A stretch of DNA of 64,000 bases, taken from IDS-8 sp035304345. Lineage in GTDB: Bacteria > Pseudomonadota > Gammaproteobacteria > Steroidobacterales > Woeseiaceae. The position numbers and the translations under genes are program-made. Below, in pieces: positions 41,102 through 47,359 of this stretch; position 1 is the stretch's first letter, and each line of letters opens with the position of its first letter. Location: the NCBI GenBank assembly GCA_035304345.1, contig DATGQE010000006.1:31983-95982 (forward strand). Direction: 5' to 3'. The notes under the pieces were generated by a model that had not been told where the DNA came from, searched no databases, and saw nothing but the letters and a program-made list of their open reading frames with translations.

Positions 41102-41943
41102 GACTGAATCTCCTGCGGGGCGGGCACCGGGACGATCAGCAGCTCGGGCGCGCCCACCTGGTTGGCGACGCGCACGGCCTGGTCCACGGTTTCGGCGTAG
41201 CTGTTGTCGACGACCCACTGCTTCGCGTTCTGGTCCCAGTAACCGGCTTCCGACCCGTCCAGGGTCCGGTACATGAGCGACACGCGGCCGAGCCGCACGA
41301 ACTGCACGGTGCGCGGCTCCGCACCGCTGGCCCTCAGCGTGCCCTCGTAGGCCTCCAGCGTGCGCCCGTACTCGAGCTCGATCTGGTACGCCTCGAGGAT
41401 CAGGCGGTACTTCTCGGAGATCGACACGTCGGCGCGCGCCATCATGTTCTTCAGGTTGTTCACCCGGCGGGTGCGCTCCTCGATGAGGAACGGTACGTCG
41501 AGGCGGACGAACTGATCGAGCGCGCGGACCATTTTGTCCATGAGCGGCTGGACTTCACGGTTGGTCTGCTCGATGTCGAGGAGCTGCTGCTGGATGGAGG
41601 CGATCTCCTCCTCCTGCGAGCGCACCTGCGCCTCGAGTTGCTGGTTGTACTGCTCGTAGCTCTCCGCCTCGTTCATCGCCTGCGCATAGGCCGCGGCGGC
41701 GTCGAGCGTCTGGTCGCGGATCTGGTCTACCCGCTGCTGGGATTGAGCCGCTGCCCGGTCGACTTCCATCTGGGCCTGCAGCGTCTGGTTGAGCTGAGCG
41801 CCGGCAACGGCGGCGGCGAAGATTGCGACCGTTGCACTCGCCGCCATTGTCGCCCTCGCAGCAGGCCGACGGCTGACCGGAGGGCGTTCGCCGCCCCCGG
41901 CGCGCGCGTCCGGTTCGGTGGTGTCGGAACGGAACAGCCTCAT
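41098..41943 (-). CDS. DUF3450 (TtpC-like) periplasmic coiled-coil protein, copy 1
   Basis: The 281-residue protein starts at the ATG at 41943 with GGAGG about 11 bases upstream. A basic N-terminus leads to a hydrophobic export segment (MAASATVAIFAAAVAGAQ). A long Gln-rich coiled coil follows (about residues 50-130) with YNQQLEAQVRSQEEEIASIQ. The DUF3450 core is DVPFLIEERTRRVNNLKNMM, KYRLILEAYQIELEYGRTLE and GRVSLMYRTLDGSEAGYWDQ. It is the first gene of the TonB cluster, behind a recognisable promoter at 42151-42178. Confidence 0.88.
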   Translation of the reverse strand: MRLFRSDTTEPDARAGGGERPPVSRRPAARATMAASATVAIFAAAVAGAQLNQTLQAQMEVDRAAAQSQQRVDQIRDQTLDAAAAYAQAMNEAESYEQYNQQLEAQVRSQEEEIASIQQQLLDIEQTNREVQPLMDKMVRALDQFVRLDVPFLIEERTRRVNNLKNMMARADVSISEKYRLILEAYQIELEYGRTLEAYEGTLRASGAEPRTVQFVRLGRVSLMYRTLDGSEAGYWDQNAKQWVVDNSYAETVDQAVRVANQVGAPELLIVPVPAPQEIQS

Positions 41944-42150
41944 GGCAAGTATTGCCTCCAAGTTATTGATGATTTCCGTGCAGCCGGATGCTCCCGACTG
42001 CAGCCCGCTCGGGACGATGAGCCCGCGTTCGTACTGGAAATCCGTTCGTTTTCCGCGGTCGGTGCAAAGGTAAAGCATGCACTTTGCCCTGTCCCCCCGC
42101 GACCTGCTTTTTGGTCCAGCCGGATTGTGGGCTCCCGCTGGCAGTTGAGC

Positions 42151-42178
42151 TATATAGCATACTTTTCGACTCTGACAA
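42151..42178 (-). promoter_or_regulatory. Candidate sigma-70 promoter of the TonB cluster
   Basis: On the minus strand a TTGTCA -35 (42178-42173) and a TATATA -10 (42156-42151) are separated by 16 bases. Transcription would begin near 42145, giving a leader of about 200 bases before the first DUF3450 gene. The -10 lies in the perfect palindrome GCTATATAGC. Confidence 0.5.
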
Positions 42179-42188
42179 ACGCTGTCAG
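42172..42188. promoter_or_regulatory. Inverted repeat over the TonB-cluster promoter
   Basis: CTGACA and TGTCAG half-sites are separated by five bases and overlap the -35 element, a typical place for a repressor. The sequence is not a Fur box (it lacks the GATAAT-type repeats). The regulator is unknown. Confidence 0.45.
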
Positions 42189-42388
42189 CGCCTTGCATTC
42201 AACACTTTTCATGGCGGCGCAACCATGCGTCGCAAGCGATCGAGCGAACGTCGTCATCACGGCTCGCCGGCGCCGGGGATGCACCCCGCGCGACTGGTCG
42301 CTGTCGAACAAATCGACAAGTCGTTGATCGAATTCCGGAATCATTTGGTAGGTACCGCGGGCATCGTTCCCGGCCGGATGAGACCTCG

Positions 42389-43270
42389 TCAGATGCCGAC
42401 CGGGTGCCAGGTCGTCTTGATCTCCTGCGTGTCCCGGATGTGGTAGGGACCGGCCGCCCGCTCGGCGCGCCAGTCCGTGCCGCAGCGCTCGATCACCCGC
42501 TTGACGTTCTCCGCTGCCTCCTGCTGCAGCTCCCGCCGTGCATCCGCGTCGTCGCCGTCGCACACCACGAGGGCGTTGACGTCCATGTGCGAGGCGAGCT
42601 CGCGGCGCAGCTCGGCGCGGCGGCCGGTCAGCACGTTCACGACGCCCGGGGGCACGTCGGACGCGTGCAGCACCTCGGCGAAGCTGATCGCCGGGAGCGG
42701 CCGCGACTCGGACGCGAGCACCACCACCGTGTTGCCACCGACGATCGCCGGCATGACGTTCGAGACGAAGCCGAGCAGGGCCGGCTGCTCGGGAGCCAGG
42801 ATCGCGACCACGCCGGTGGGCTCGAGGACCGAGAAATTGAAATGCGGTGAGGCGACCGGGTTCACGGCGCTGAACACCTGCTGGTACTTGTCCGACCAGC
42901 CCGCGTAATGAATGATGCGGTCGATGGACGCGTCGACCTCCGCGGCGGCGCGGCGTTTCGACGAGCCCTCCTTCGCGAGCTCGGCGGCGAACTGCTCGCG
43001 CCGGCCCTCGAGCATCTCCGCGATGCGGTACAGGACCTGGCCGCGCAGGTAGGCGGACGTCCCCGCCCACCCGCCGAACGCGTTGCGCGCGGCGACGACC
43101 GCGTTCCGGAAATCCTTGCGGCTCGCCCGGCAGACGTTGGCGATCACGGCGCCGGCCGGGTCGCGGTGCGCGATGTAGCGCCCCGACTCGGTGCGCGGGA
43201 ACGCACCGCCGATGTACAGCTTGTAGGTCTTGGCGACGGGGACGCGCGGCGTCCGGGCAGGTCGGTTCAC
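42389..43270 (-). CDS. Truncated, catalytically dead aldehyde dehydrogenase (ALDH16 C-domain-like)
   Basis: The 293-residue protein starts at a GTG that overlaps the stop of the full dehydrogenase (GTGA). Residues of about 15-225 follow the aldehyde dehydrogenase N-terminal part: YIGGAFPRTESGRYI, AARNAFGGWAG, YRIAEMLEGR, TGVVAILAPEQPALLGFV, then VPPGVVNVLTGRRAEL. The cofactor-binding Lys is Ala186 (VVVLASES instead of VVLKPAE). The ELGGK glutamate and the catalytic-Cys region are entirely absent. Instead it ends in a unique 65-residue tail with EIKTTWHPVGI. ALDH16 proteins carry just such a dead second domain fused behind a normal one. Here the two are separate, coupled genes. It probably serves as a structural partner. 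Confidence 0.75.
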   Translation of the reverse strand: MNRPARTPRVPVAKTYKLYIGGAFPRTESGRYIAHRDPAGAVIANVCRASRKDFRNAVVAARNAFGGWAGTSAYLRGQVLYRIAEMLEGRREQFAAELAKEGSSKRRAAAEVDASIDRIIHYAGWSDKYQQVFSAVNPVASPHFNFSVLEPTGVVAILAPEQPALLGFVSNVMPAIVGGNTVVVLASESRPLPAISFAEVLHASDVPPGVVNVLTGRRAELRRELASHMDVNALVVCDGDDADARRELQQEAAENVKRVIERCGTDWRAERAAGPYHIRDTQEIKTTWHPVGI

Positions 43271-44757
43271 GCGTCGAGGTCCAGGTAGGCGTCGAGCCCG
43301 TGCAGGCCGCCCTCGCGGCCCATGCCGCTCTCCTTGTAGCCGCCGAACGGCGCGGTCGGGTCGAACTTGTTGAAGGTGTTGGCCCAGACGACCCCGGCGC
43401 GGATGCCGCGGGTCATGCGGAAGACCTTGGCGCCCTTGTCGGTCCAGACGCCGCCGGACAGGCCGTAGGGCGTGTTGTTGGCCTTGGCGAGCCCCTCCTC
43501 CTCGGTGCGGAAGGTCTGGATGGCAAGCACCGGGCCGAAGATCTCCTCCTGCACGATCCGGTTCGACTGCGACACGCCGGTGAACAGCGTCGGCCGGCAC
43601 CACCAGCCGCGCTCCGGCACCGGGCAGGAGCTCTGGTGCATCTCCGCTCCCTCCGCGAGGCCGATCTCCAGGTAGGAGCGGATCTTCTCGAGCTGGGCCT
43701 GCGAGTTGATCGCGCCGATGTCGGTGTTCTTGTCCAGCGGATCGCCGACGATCAGGGTCTCCATGCGCGCCTTGAGCTTGTCGATCACCTCCTCGGCGAC
43801 CGACTCCTGCACGAGAAGCCGCGAGCCCGCGCAGCACACGTGGCCCTGGTTGAAGAAGATCCCGTTGACGATGCCTTCGACGGCCTGGTCGATCGCGGCG
43901 TCGGCGAACACGACGTTCGCGGCCTTGCCGCCGAGCTCCAGGGTGTAGCGCTTGCCGGTGCCGGCCAGCGAGCGCTGGATGATCTTGCCGACCTCGGTCG
44001 AGCCGGTGAACGCCACCTTGTCCACGCCCGGGTGGTTGACCAGCGCGGCGCCGGTCTCGCCCGCCCCGGTCACGATGTTCACGACGCCCGGCGGCAGGCC
44101 CGCGTCCTGCACCGCCTCCGCGAACTTGAGGGCGGTGAGTGGCGTCGTCTCGGCCGGCTTCAGCACCACGGTGCTGCCGCAGGCCAGCGCCGGGGCGATC
44201 TTCCAGGCGAGCATCAGCAGCGGAAAATTCCACGGGATCACCTGGCCGGCGACGCCGAGGGGCGCCGCCCGGCGGCCGGGGAACGCGTACTCGAGCTTGT
44301 CCGCCCAGCCCGCATAATAAAAGAAGTGTGCGGCCGCGAGCGGGATGTCGATGTCGCGCGACTCGCGGATCGGCTTGCCCCCGTCCAGCGACTCGATCAC
44401 CGCGAGCTCCCGCGAGCGCTCCTGGATCAGGCGGGCCAGCCGGTAGACGTACTTGCCGCGCTCGATGGGCTTCATCCGGGACCACGGGCCCTCGAAGGCG
44501 GCCCGGGCCGCCCTGACGGCGCGGTCCACGTCGGGATCCGTCGCGAGGGCGACCTCCGCGATCGGCTCCTCCGTCGCGGGGTTGAGCGTCGGGAAGTACC
44601 GGCCTTCCGCCGGCCGCACGAACTCGCCGCCGATGAAGAGGCCGTAGCGCTCGTCGATCCGGACGTGCTCCGTGCTCTCGGGCGCCGGCGAGTACGTCCA
44701 GCCGCCCTCGAACGCCAGCGCGCTCGCCCGGGCGGGCCTGTCCATCGCTTTCACCAC
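43267..44757 (-). CDS. NAD(P)-dependent aldehyde dehydrogenase
   Basis: The 496-residue protein has all key residues: VIPWNFPL, VVLKPAETTP with Lys200, FTGSTEVG, LELGGK with Glu274, and GHVCCAGSR with Cys308 as the likely nucleophile, then EEIFGPVL and PFGGYKESGMGRE. It starts at a GTG at 44757 or at the ATG at 44745, about 45 bases after deoC. In this operon its natural substrate would be the acetaldehyde released by DeoC, oxidised to acetate, though family members are promiscuous. Its stop overlaps the start of the truncated partner, so the two are made together. Confidence 0.9.
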   Translation of the reverse strand: MVKAMDRPARASALAFEGGWTYSPAPESTEHVRIDERYGLFIGGEFVRPAEGRYFPTLNPATEEPIAEVALATDPDVDRAVRAARAAFEGPWSRMKPIERGKYVYRLARLIQERSRELAVIESLDGGKPIRESRDIDIPLAAAHFFYYAGWADKLEYAFPGRRAAPLGVAGQVIPWNFPLLMLAWKIAPALACGSTVVLKPAETTPLTALKFAEAVQDAGLPPGVVNIVTGAGETGAALVNHPGVDKVAFTGSTEVGKIIQRSLAGTGKRYTLELGGKAANVVFADAAIDQAVEGIVNGIFFNQGHVCCAGSRLLVQESVAEEVIDKLKARMETLIVGDPLDKNTDIGAINSQAQLEKIRSYLEIGLAEGAEMHQSSCPVPERGWWCRPTLFTGVSQSNRIVQEEIFGPVLAIQTFRTEEEGLAKANNTPYGLSGGVWTDKGAKVFRMTRGIRAGVVWANTFNKFDPTAPFGGYKESGMGREGGLHGLDAYLDLDA

Positions 44758-44800
44758 GTTCTCACCCCCGCCCGTTGTGGGATCGGCGCCGCGATCATGG

Positions 44801-45733
44801 TCAGTCCCTCGAGAAATAGTCGGCGGACTGGTAGCGCCCGGTGAGCTGCTTCTCGATCTGCATCAGCACGTCGTTCGCGAGCGAGCTCGCCCCGAAGCGG
44901 AACCGGTCGGGCGTCATCCAGGCGTTGCCCAGCGTTTCCTTGAGCATCACGAGGTAATGGATGGCGAGCTTCGCGTTGGCAATGCCGCCGGCCGGCTTCA
45001 TCCCGACCATGCGGCCCGTCTCCGCATGATAATCCCGGATCGCCTGCAGCATCACCAGCGTCACGGGCAGCGTCGCCGCCGGCTGGACCTTGCCGGTCGA
45101 GGTCTTGATGAAATCGGCGCCGGCGTGCATCGCCAGCACGCTGGCCCGCCGCACGCGGTCCAGCGAGCCGAGCTCGCCGGTCTCCAGGATGACCTTCAGG
45201 TGGGCGCCCTGGGCCGCTTCCTTGATCGCGGCGATCTCGTCGAACACGGCGGCGTAGTCGCCCGCCAGGAAGGCGCCGCGGGAGATGACCATGTCGATCT
45301 CGTCCGCGCCCTCACCGACCGCGATCTTCGTCTCCTCGATCTTGACCCGGCGGGGCGCCATGCCGCTCGGGAACGCTGTCGCCACCGACGCCACCTTGAT
45401 GCCCGAGTCCCCGAGGGCCCGCTTCGCGACCGCCACCAGCGTGGGGTACACGCAGACGGCCGCGACGTGGGGCAGGCCCGGCCGCCTGTCGTGCAGGTGC
45501 ATGGCCTTCTGGCAGAGCTGGCGCACCTTGCCCGGGGTGTCCTGGCCCTCGAGCGTGGTCAGGTCGATCATCGAGAGCACCATCTTGAGGGCCTCGACCT
45601 TGGATTCCTTCTTGATGCTGCGGCTCGTGAAGCGCGCGACCCGCTCGGCGACGCCCACCTCGTCCACCCGGGTCACGGCCGCCAGGTCCGGCAGGCGGCT
45701 GCGCGCGGCGAGCATCACGGGGGTCGCGCTCAC
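44801..45733 (-). CDS. deoC: Deoxyribose-phosphate aldolase
   Basis: The 310-residue class I aldolase splits 2-deoxyribose 5-phosphate into acetaldehyde and glyceraldehyde 3-phosphate. It has the DeoC signatures VAAVCVYPTLV, VASVATAFPSG, DEIDMVI, KVILETGELG and the Schiff-base motif FIKTSTGK, then VGMKPAGGI. Its length fits the larger DeoC subgroup. It begins at a GTG overlapping the deoD stop (GTGA). Order deoD-deoC-aldehyde dehydrogenase makes a short pathway from deoxynucleoside to acetate and a glycolytic triose, but phosphopentomutase (DeoB) is not in the window. Confidence 0.94.
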   Translation of the reverse strand: MSATPVMLAARSRLPDLAAVTRVDEVGVAERVARFTSRSIKKESKVEALKMVLSMIDLTTLEGQDTPGKVRQLCQKAMHLHDRRPGLPHVAAVCVYPTLVAVAKRALGDSGIKVASVATAFPSGMAPRRVKIEETKIAVGEGADEIDMVISRGAFLAGDYAAVFDEIAAIKEAAQGAHLKVILETGELGSLDRVRRASVLAMHAGADFIKTSTGKVQPAATLPVTLVMLQAIRDYHAETGRMVGMKPAGGIANAKLAIHYLVMLKETLGNAWMTPDRFRFGASSLANDVLMQIEKQLTGRYQSADYFSRD

Positions 45734-46452
45734 CGGATGGGCCCCGCGAGCCGCGCCGTCTCCAGCGCGATCGCGATCATGTCGCCGAAGGACGTCTGCC
45801 GCTCCTCCGCCGTCAGCGCCTCGCCGGACGGGATGTGATCGCTCACGGTGCAGATCGCGAGCGCCTCGGCGCCGTGCTCCGCGGCGATGGGGTAGATGCC
45901 GGCCGCCTCCATTTCCACGCCCAAGACGTCGTACTTCGCCAGCGTCTCGAACATCGCGGTGTCCGGCGTATAAAAAAGGTCTGCCGAGAAGATGTTGCCC
46001 ACGTGGAAGCGCACGCCGCGCTCCTCCGCCGCGCGCACGGCGTGCTGCACCAGGCTGAAGGTGGCGAGCGCGGCCAGGTCGTAGCCGCCGAAGCGCATGC
46101 GGTTGACCCCGGAATCCGTCGACGCCCCCATCGCGATGACGATGTCGCGCAGGCGAACCCGCGGGTGGCTGGTGCCGCAGCTCCCGACCCGGATCACCCG
46201 GCGCACGCCGTAGTCGCGGATCAGCTCCGTGCAGTAGATCGAGGCGGAGGGGATGCCCATGCCGTGCGCCATGACCGAGACCGGCATGCCGCGGTACTCG
46301 CCCGTGTAGCCCCACATGTTGCGCACGTCCGTCACGCGCCGCGCGCCCTGCAGCCAGTTGCGGGCGATGAATTCCGCCCGCAGCGGGTCGCCGGGCATGA
46401 GCACCGTCTCGGCGAAATCGCCGGGCGCCGCGTTCATGTGCTTGGTGGCCAT
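45730..46452 (-). CDS. deoD: Purine-nucleoside phosphorylase, DeoD type
   Basis: The 240-residue protein is the hexameric DeoD type, close to the 239 residues of E. coli DeoD. Motifs are VLMPGDPLRAEFIA, VMAHGMGIPSASIY, RVGSCGTS, GVEMEAAGIYPIA and CTVSDHIPSGE, which holds the catalytic Asp. It splits purine (deoxy)nucleosides with phosphate into base and (deoxy)ribose 1-phosphate. The freed guanine and hypoxanthine could enter the purine cluster of region 2. The ATG at 46452 is chosen since the upstream frame runs into repeat DNA. It heads the deoD-deoC-dehydrogenase operon. Confidence 0.94.
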   Translation of the reverse strand: MATKHMNAAPGDFAETVLMPGDPLRAEFIARNWLQGARRVTDVRNMWGYTGEYRGMPVSVMAHGMGIPSASIYCTELIRDYGVRRVIRVGSCGTSHPRVRLRDIVIAMGASTDSGVNRMRFGGYDLAALATFSLVQHAVRAAEERGVRFHVGNIFSADLFYTPDTAMFETLAKYDVLGVEMEAAGIYPIAAEHGAEALAICTVSDHIPSGEALTAEERQTSFGDMIAIALETARLAGPIR

Positions 46453-46490
46453 GGTGTCGATCGATCTTACCACCGCGCCCGCCACCGCGG

Positions 46491-46508
46491 CTGAGCGCGC
46501 ATCGCGCG
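46491..46508. repeat. REP-like 18-base motif
   Basis: The sequence CTGAGCGCGCATCGCGCG differs by two bases from the minus-strand reading of 20949-20966 and by three from the left part of the 49581-49613 hairpin. It lies upstream of deoD next to the larger repeats. Confidence 0.3.
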
Positions 46509-46557
46509 TGACCATTCGATGCTCGGTCCGGCCTTGGTGGTGCCGGCCTCTGCCAGC

Positions 46558-46645
46558 GCATCGTTCATGCCCGCTGGCGCGGACCCCGACCACCGCATCG
46601 TCATGCCCGCTGGCGCGGATCCCGCCACCGCATCGTTCATGCCCG
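46558..46645 (+). repeat. Tandem repeat array built on the element end sequence
   Basis: The 16-base word GCATCGTTCATGCCCG occurs at 46558 and 46630, with a one-base-shorter form at 46595, giving periods of 37 and 35. The first two copies are followed by CTGGCGCGGA(C/T)CCCG. The third copy is the left terminus of the large palindromic element that follows. Duplication of the element end is the likely origin. Confidence 0.75.
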
Positions 46646-46857
46646 GTTGCGATCTTGGCTTAAGCTCCGCCGCGACCGGGGGGTGTCCCCGGGGGAATGG
46701 CTCCCATGCGGACACGGCGGAGCAGCGCAGGCATCGGCGCAGAGGCTACGTCCCGCGCCGCGCTGCTCCGCCGTGTCCTCGGTCCGCTTTATTTCCCCCA
46801 GGGACACCCCCCGGCCACGGCTCCGCGGGGCGGTTCCGGGCCGGGCATGAACGATGC
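46630..46857 (+). repeat. Palindromic repeat element, copy A
   Basis: The 228-base element is bounded by perfect 16-base terminal inverted repeats (GCATCGTTCATGCCCG and complement). Inside, GGGGGGTGTCCCCGGGGGAA and GGACACGGCGGAGCAGCG at left are mirrored by CGCTGCTCCGCCGTGTCC and CCCCCAGGGACACCCCCC at right, so the whole could fold as a long hairpin. A near-identical copy in opposite orientation lies at 55740-55966. No transposase is encoded, which fits a MITE-like or REP-like element moved by an enzyme elsewhere. It sits between the divergent deoD and cupin genes. Confidence 0.8.
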
Positions 46858-46911
46858 TCAGGGGCGGGTTCCGCGATGGGCGCCGCCGGGCGGGCGTGGC
46901 ATGATCGCGGC

Positions 46912-47268
46912 ATGCTGATCCGGACCGGGCGGCACGGGCACGAGCTCTACACGCGGGAGCGCGTGTACGTGACCGAGCTCCTGAACGACCCCGCCGTCCC
47001 GCAGGTATCCCTGGCGCGTTGCCGGGTGCTGCCCGGGGTCACGACCGAGCTGCACCGGCTCGACGTCGCCGAGTGGTACGTGCTGGAGCAAGGCCGCGGC
47101 CTGATGGAGGTCGGGGACGGCGCGCCGTTCCCTGTCGGGCCGGGCGACGTGGTCGCGATCCCGGCGGGCACGCCGCAACGCATCACCAACACCGGCGAGG
47201 GCGATCTCGTCCTGCAGTGCGTGTGCGTGCCGCGCTTCACCGAGGAGGGGTATACGCCGCTGGAATAA
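46912..47268 (+). CDS. Small cupin-domain protein
   Basis: The 118-residue protein is one cupin barrel. Motif 1 is seen in PGVTTELHRLDVAEWYVLEQGRG, with possible metal ligands His49 and Glu55, and motif 2 in PGDVVAIPAGTPQRITN. The second motif has Gln where the usual His occurs, so metal binding may be weak. It resembles the sugar-epimerase-like small cupins of unknown function. It stands alone between the palindromic element and the TonB receptor, on the plus strand. The ATG at 46912 is chosen because upstream sequence is repeat DNA. Confidence 0.75.
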   Translation: MLIRTGRHGHELYTRERVYVTELLNDPAVPQVSLARCRVLPGVTTELHRLDVAEWYVLEQGRGLMEVGDGAPFPVGPGDVVAIPAGTPQRITNTGEGDLVLQCVCVPRFTEEGYTPLE

Positions 47269-47325
47269 TGTGGCCTTCCGCGACCCCAAAGGCCCGGCGG
47301 GCGGCGGCCTAAGGCTCCTCTGTTA

Positions 47326-47331
47326 TATACT
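47326..47331 (+). promoter_or_regulatory. Possible -10 box before the second receptor gene
   Basis: TATACT within the AT-rich TGTTATATACTG stands out 29 bases before the receptor ATG. No good -35 is visible at 16-18 bases, so activation or another sigma factor may be needed. Confidence 0.3.
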
Positions 47332-47359
47332 GCGCACCTTCCTGAGGGGAGCATCCTTT

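Larger units (their letters stand above)
41944..42388. other. Intergenic region between the aldehyde dehydrogenase and TonB operons
   Basis: This 445-base stretch is more AT-rich than its surroundings. It holds the TonB-operon promoter and operator-like dyad (42151-42188) and a leader of about 200 bases with no obvious RNA structure. A 20-codon minus-strand frame beginning MKSVECK lies across the -35 region and I do not accept it. No larger gene is seen. Confidence 0.5.

Noticed and set aside
34000..41107. Three plus-strand frames of about 600 codons antisense to the TonB cluster
   Set aside because: Their translations are Arg/His/Leu-rich shadows; the minus-strand frames encode recognised ExbB, DUF3450, TonB and TPR proteins.
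42150..42218. A 20-codon minus-strand frame MKSVECK... ending in TAG
   Set aside because: It lies across the -35 and dyad of the TonB promoter, has no ribosome-binding site that I can see, and ends in the -10 box.
46558..46645. Possible short CRISPR-like array
   Set aside because: Only three units, unequal periods, nearly identical spacers and no cas genes; it is an extension of the palindromic element's end.
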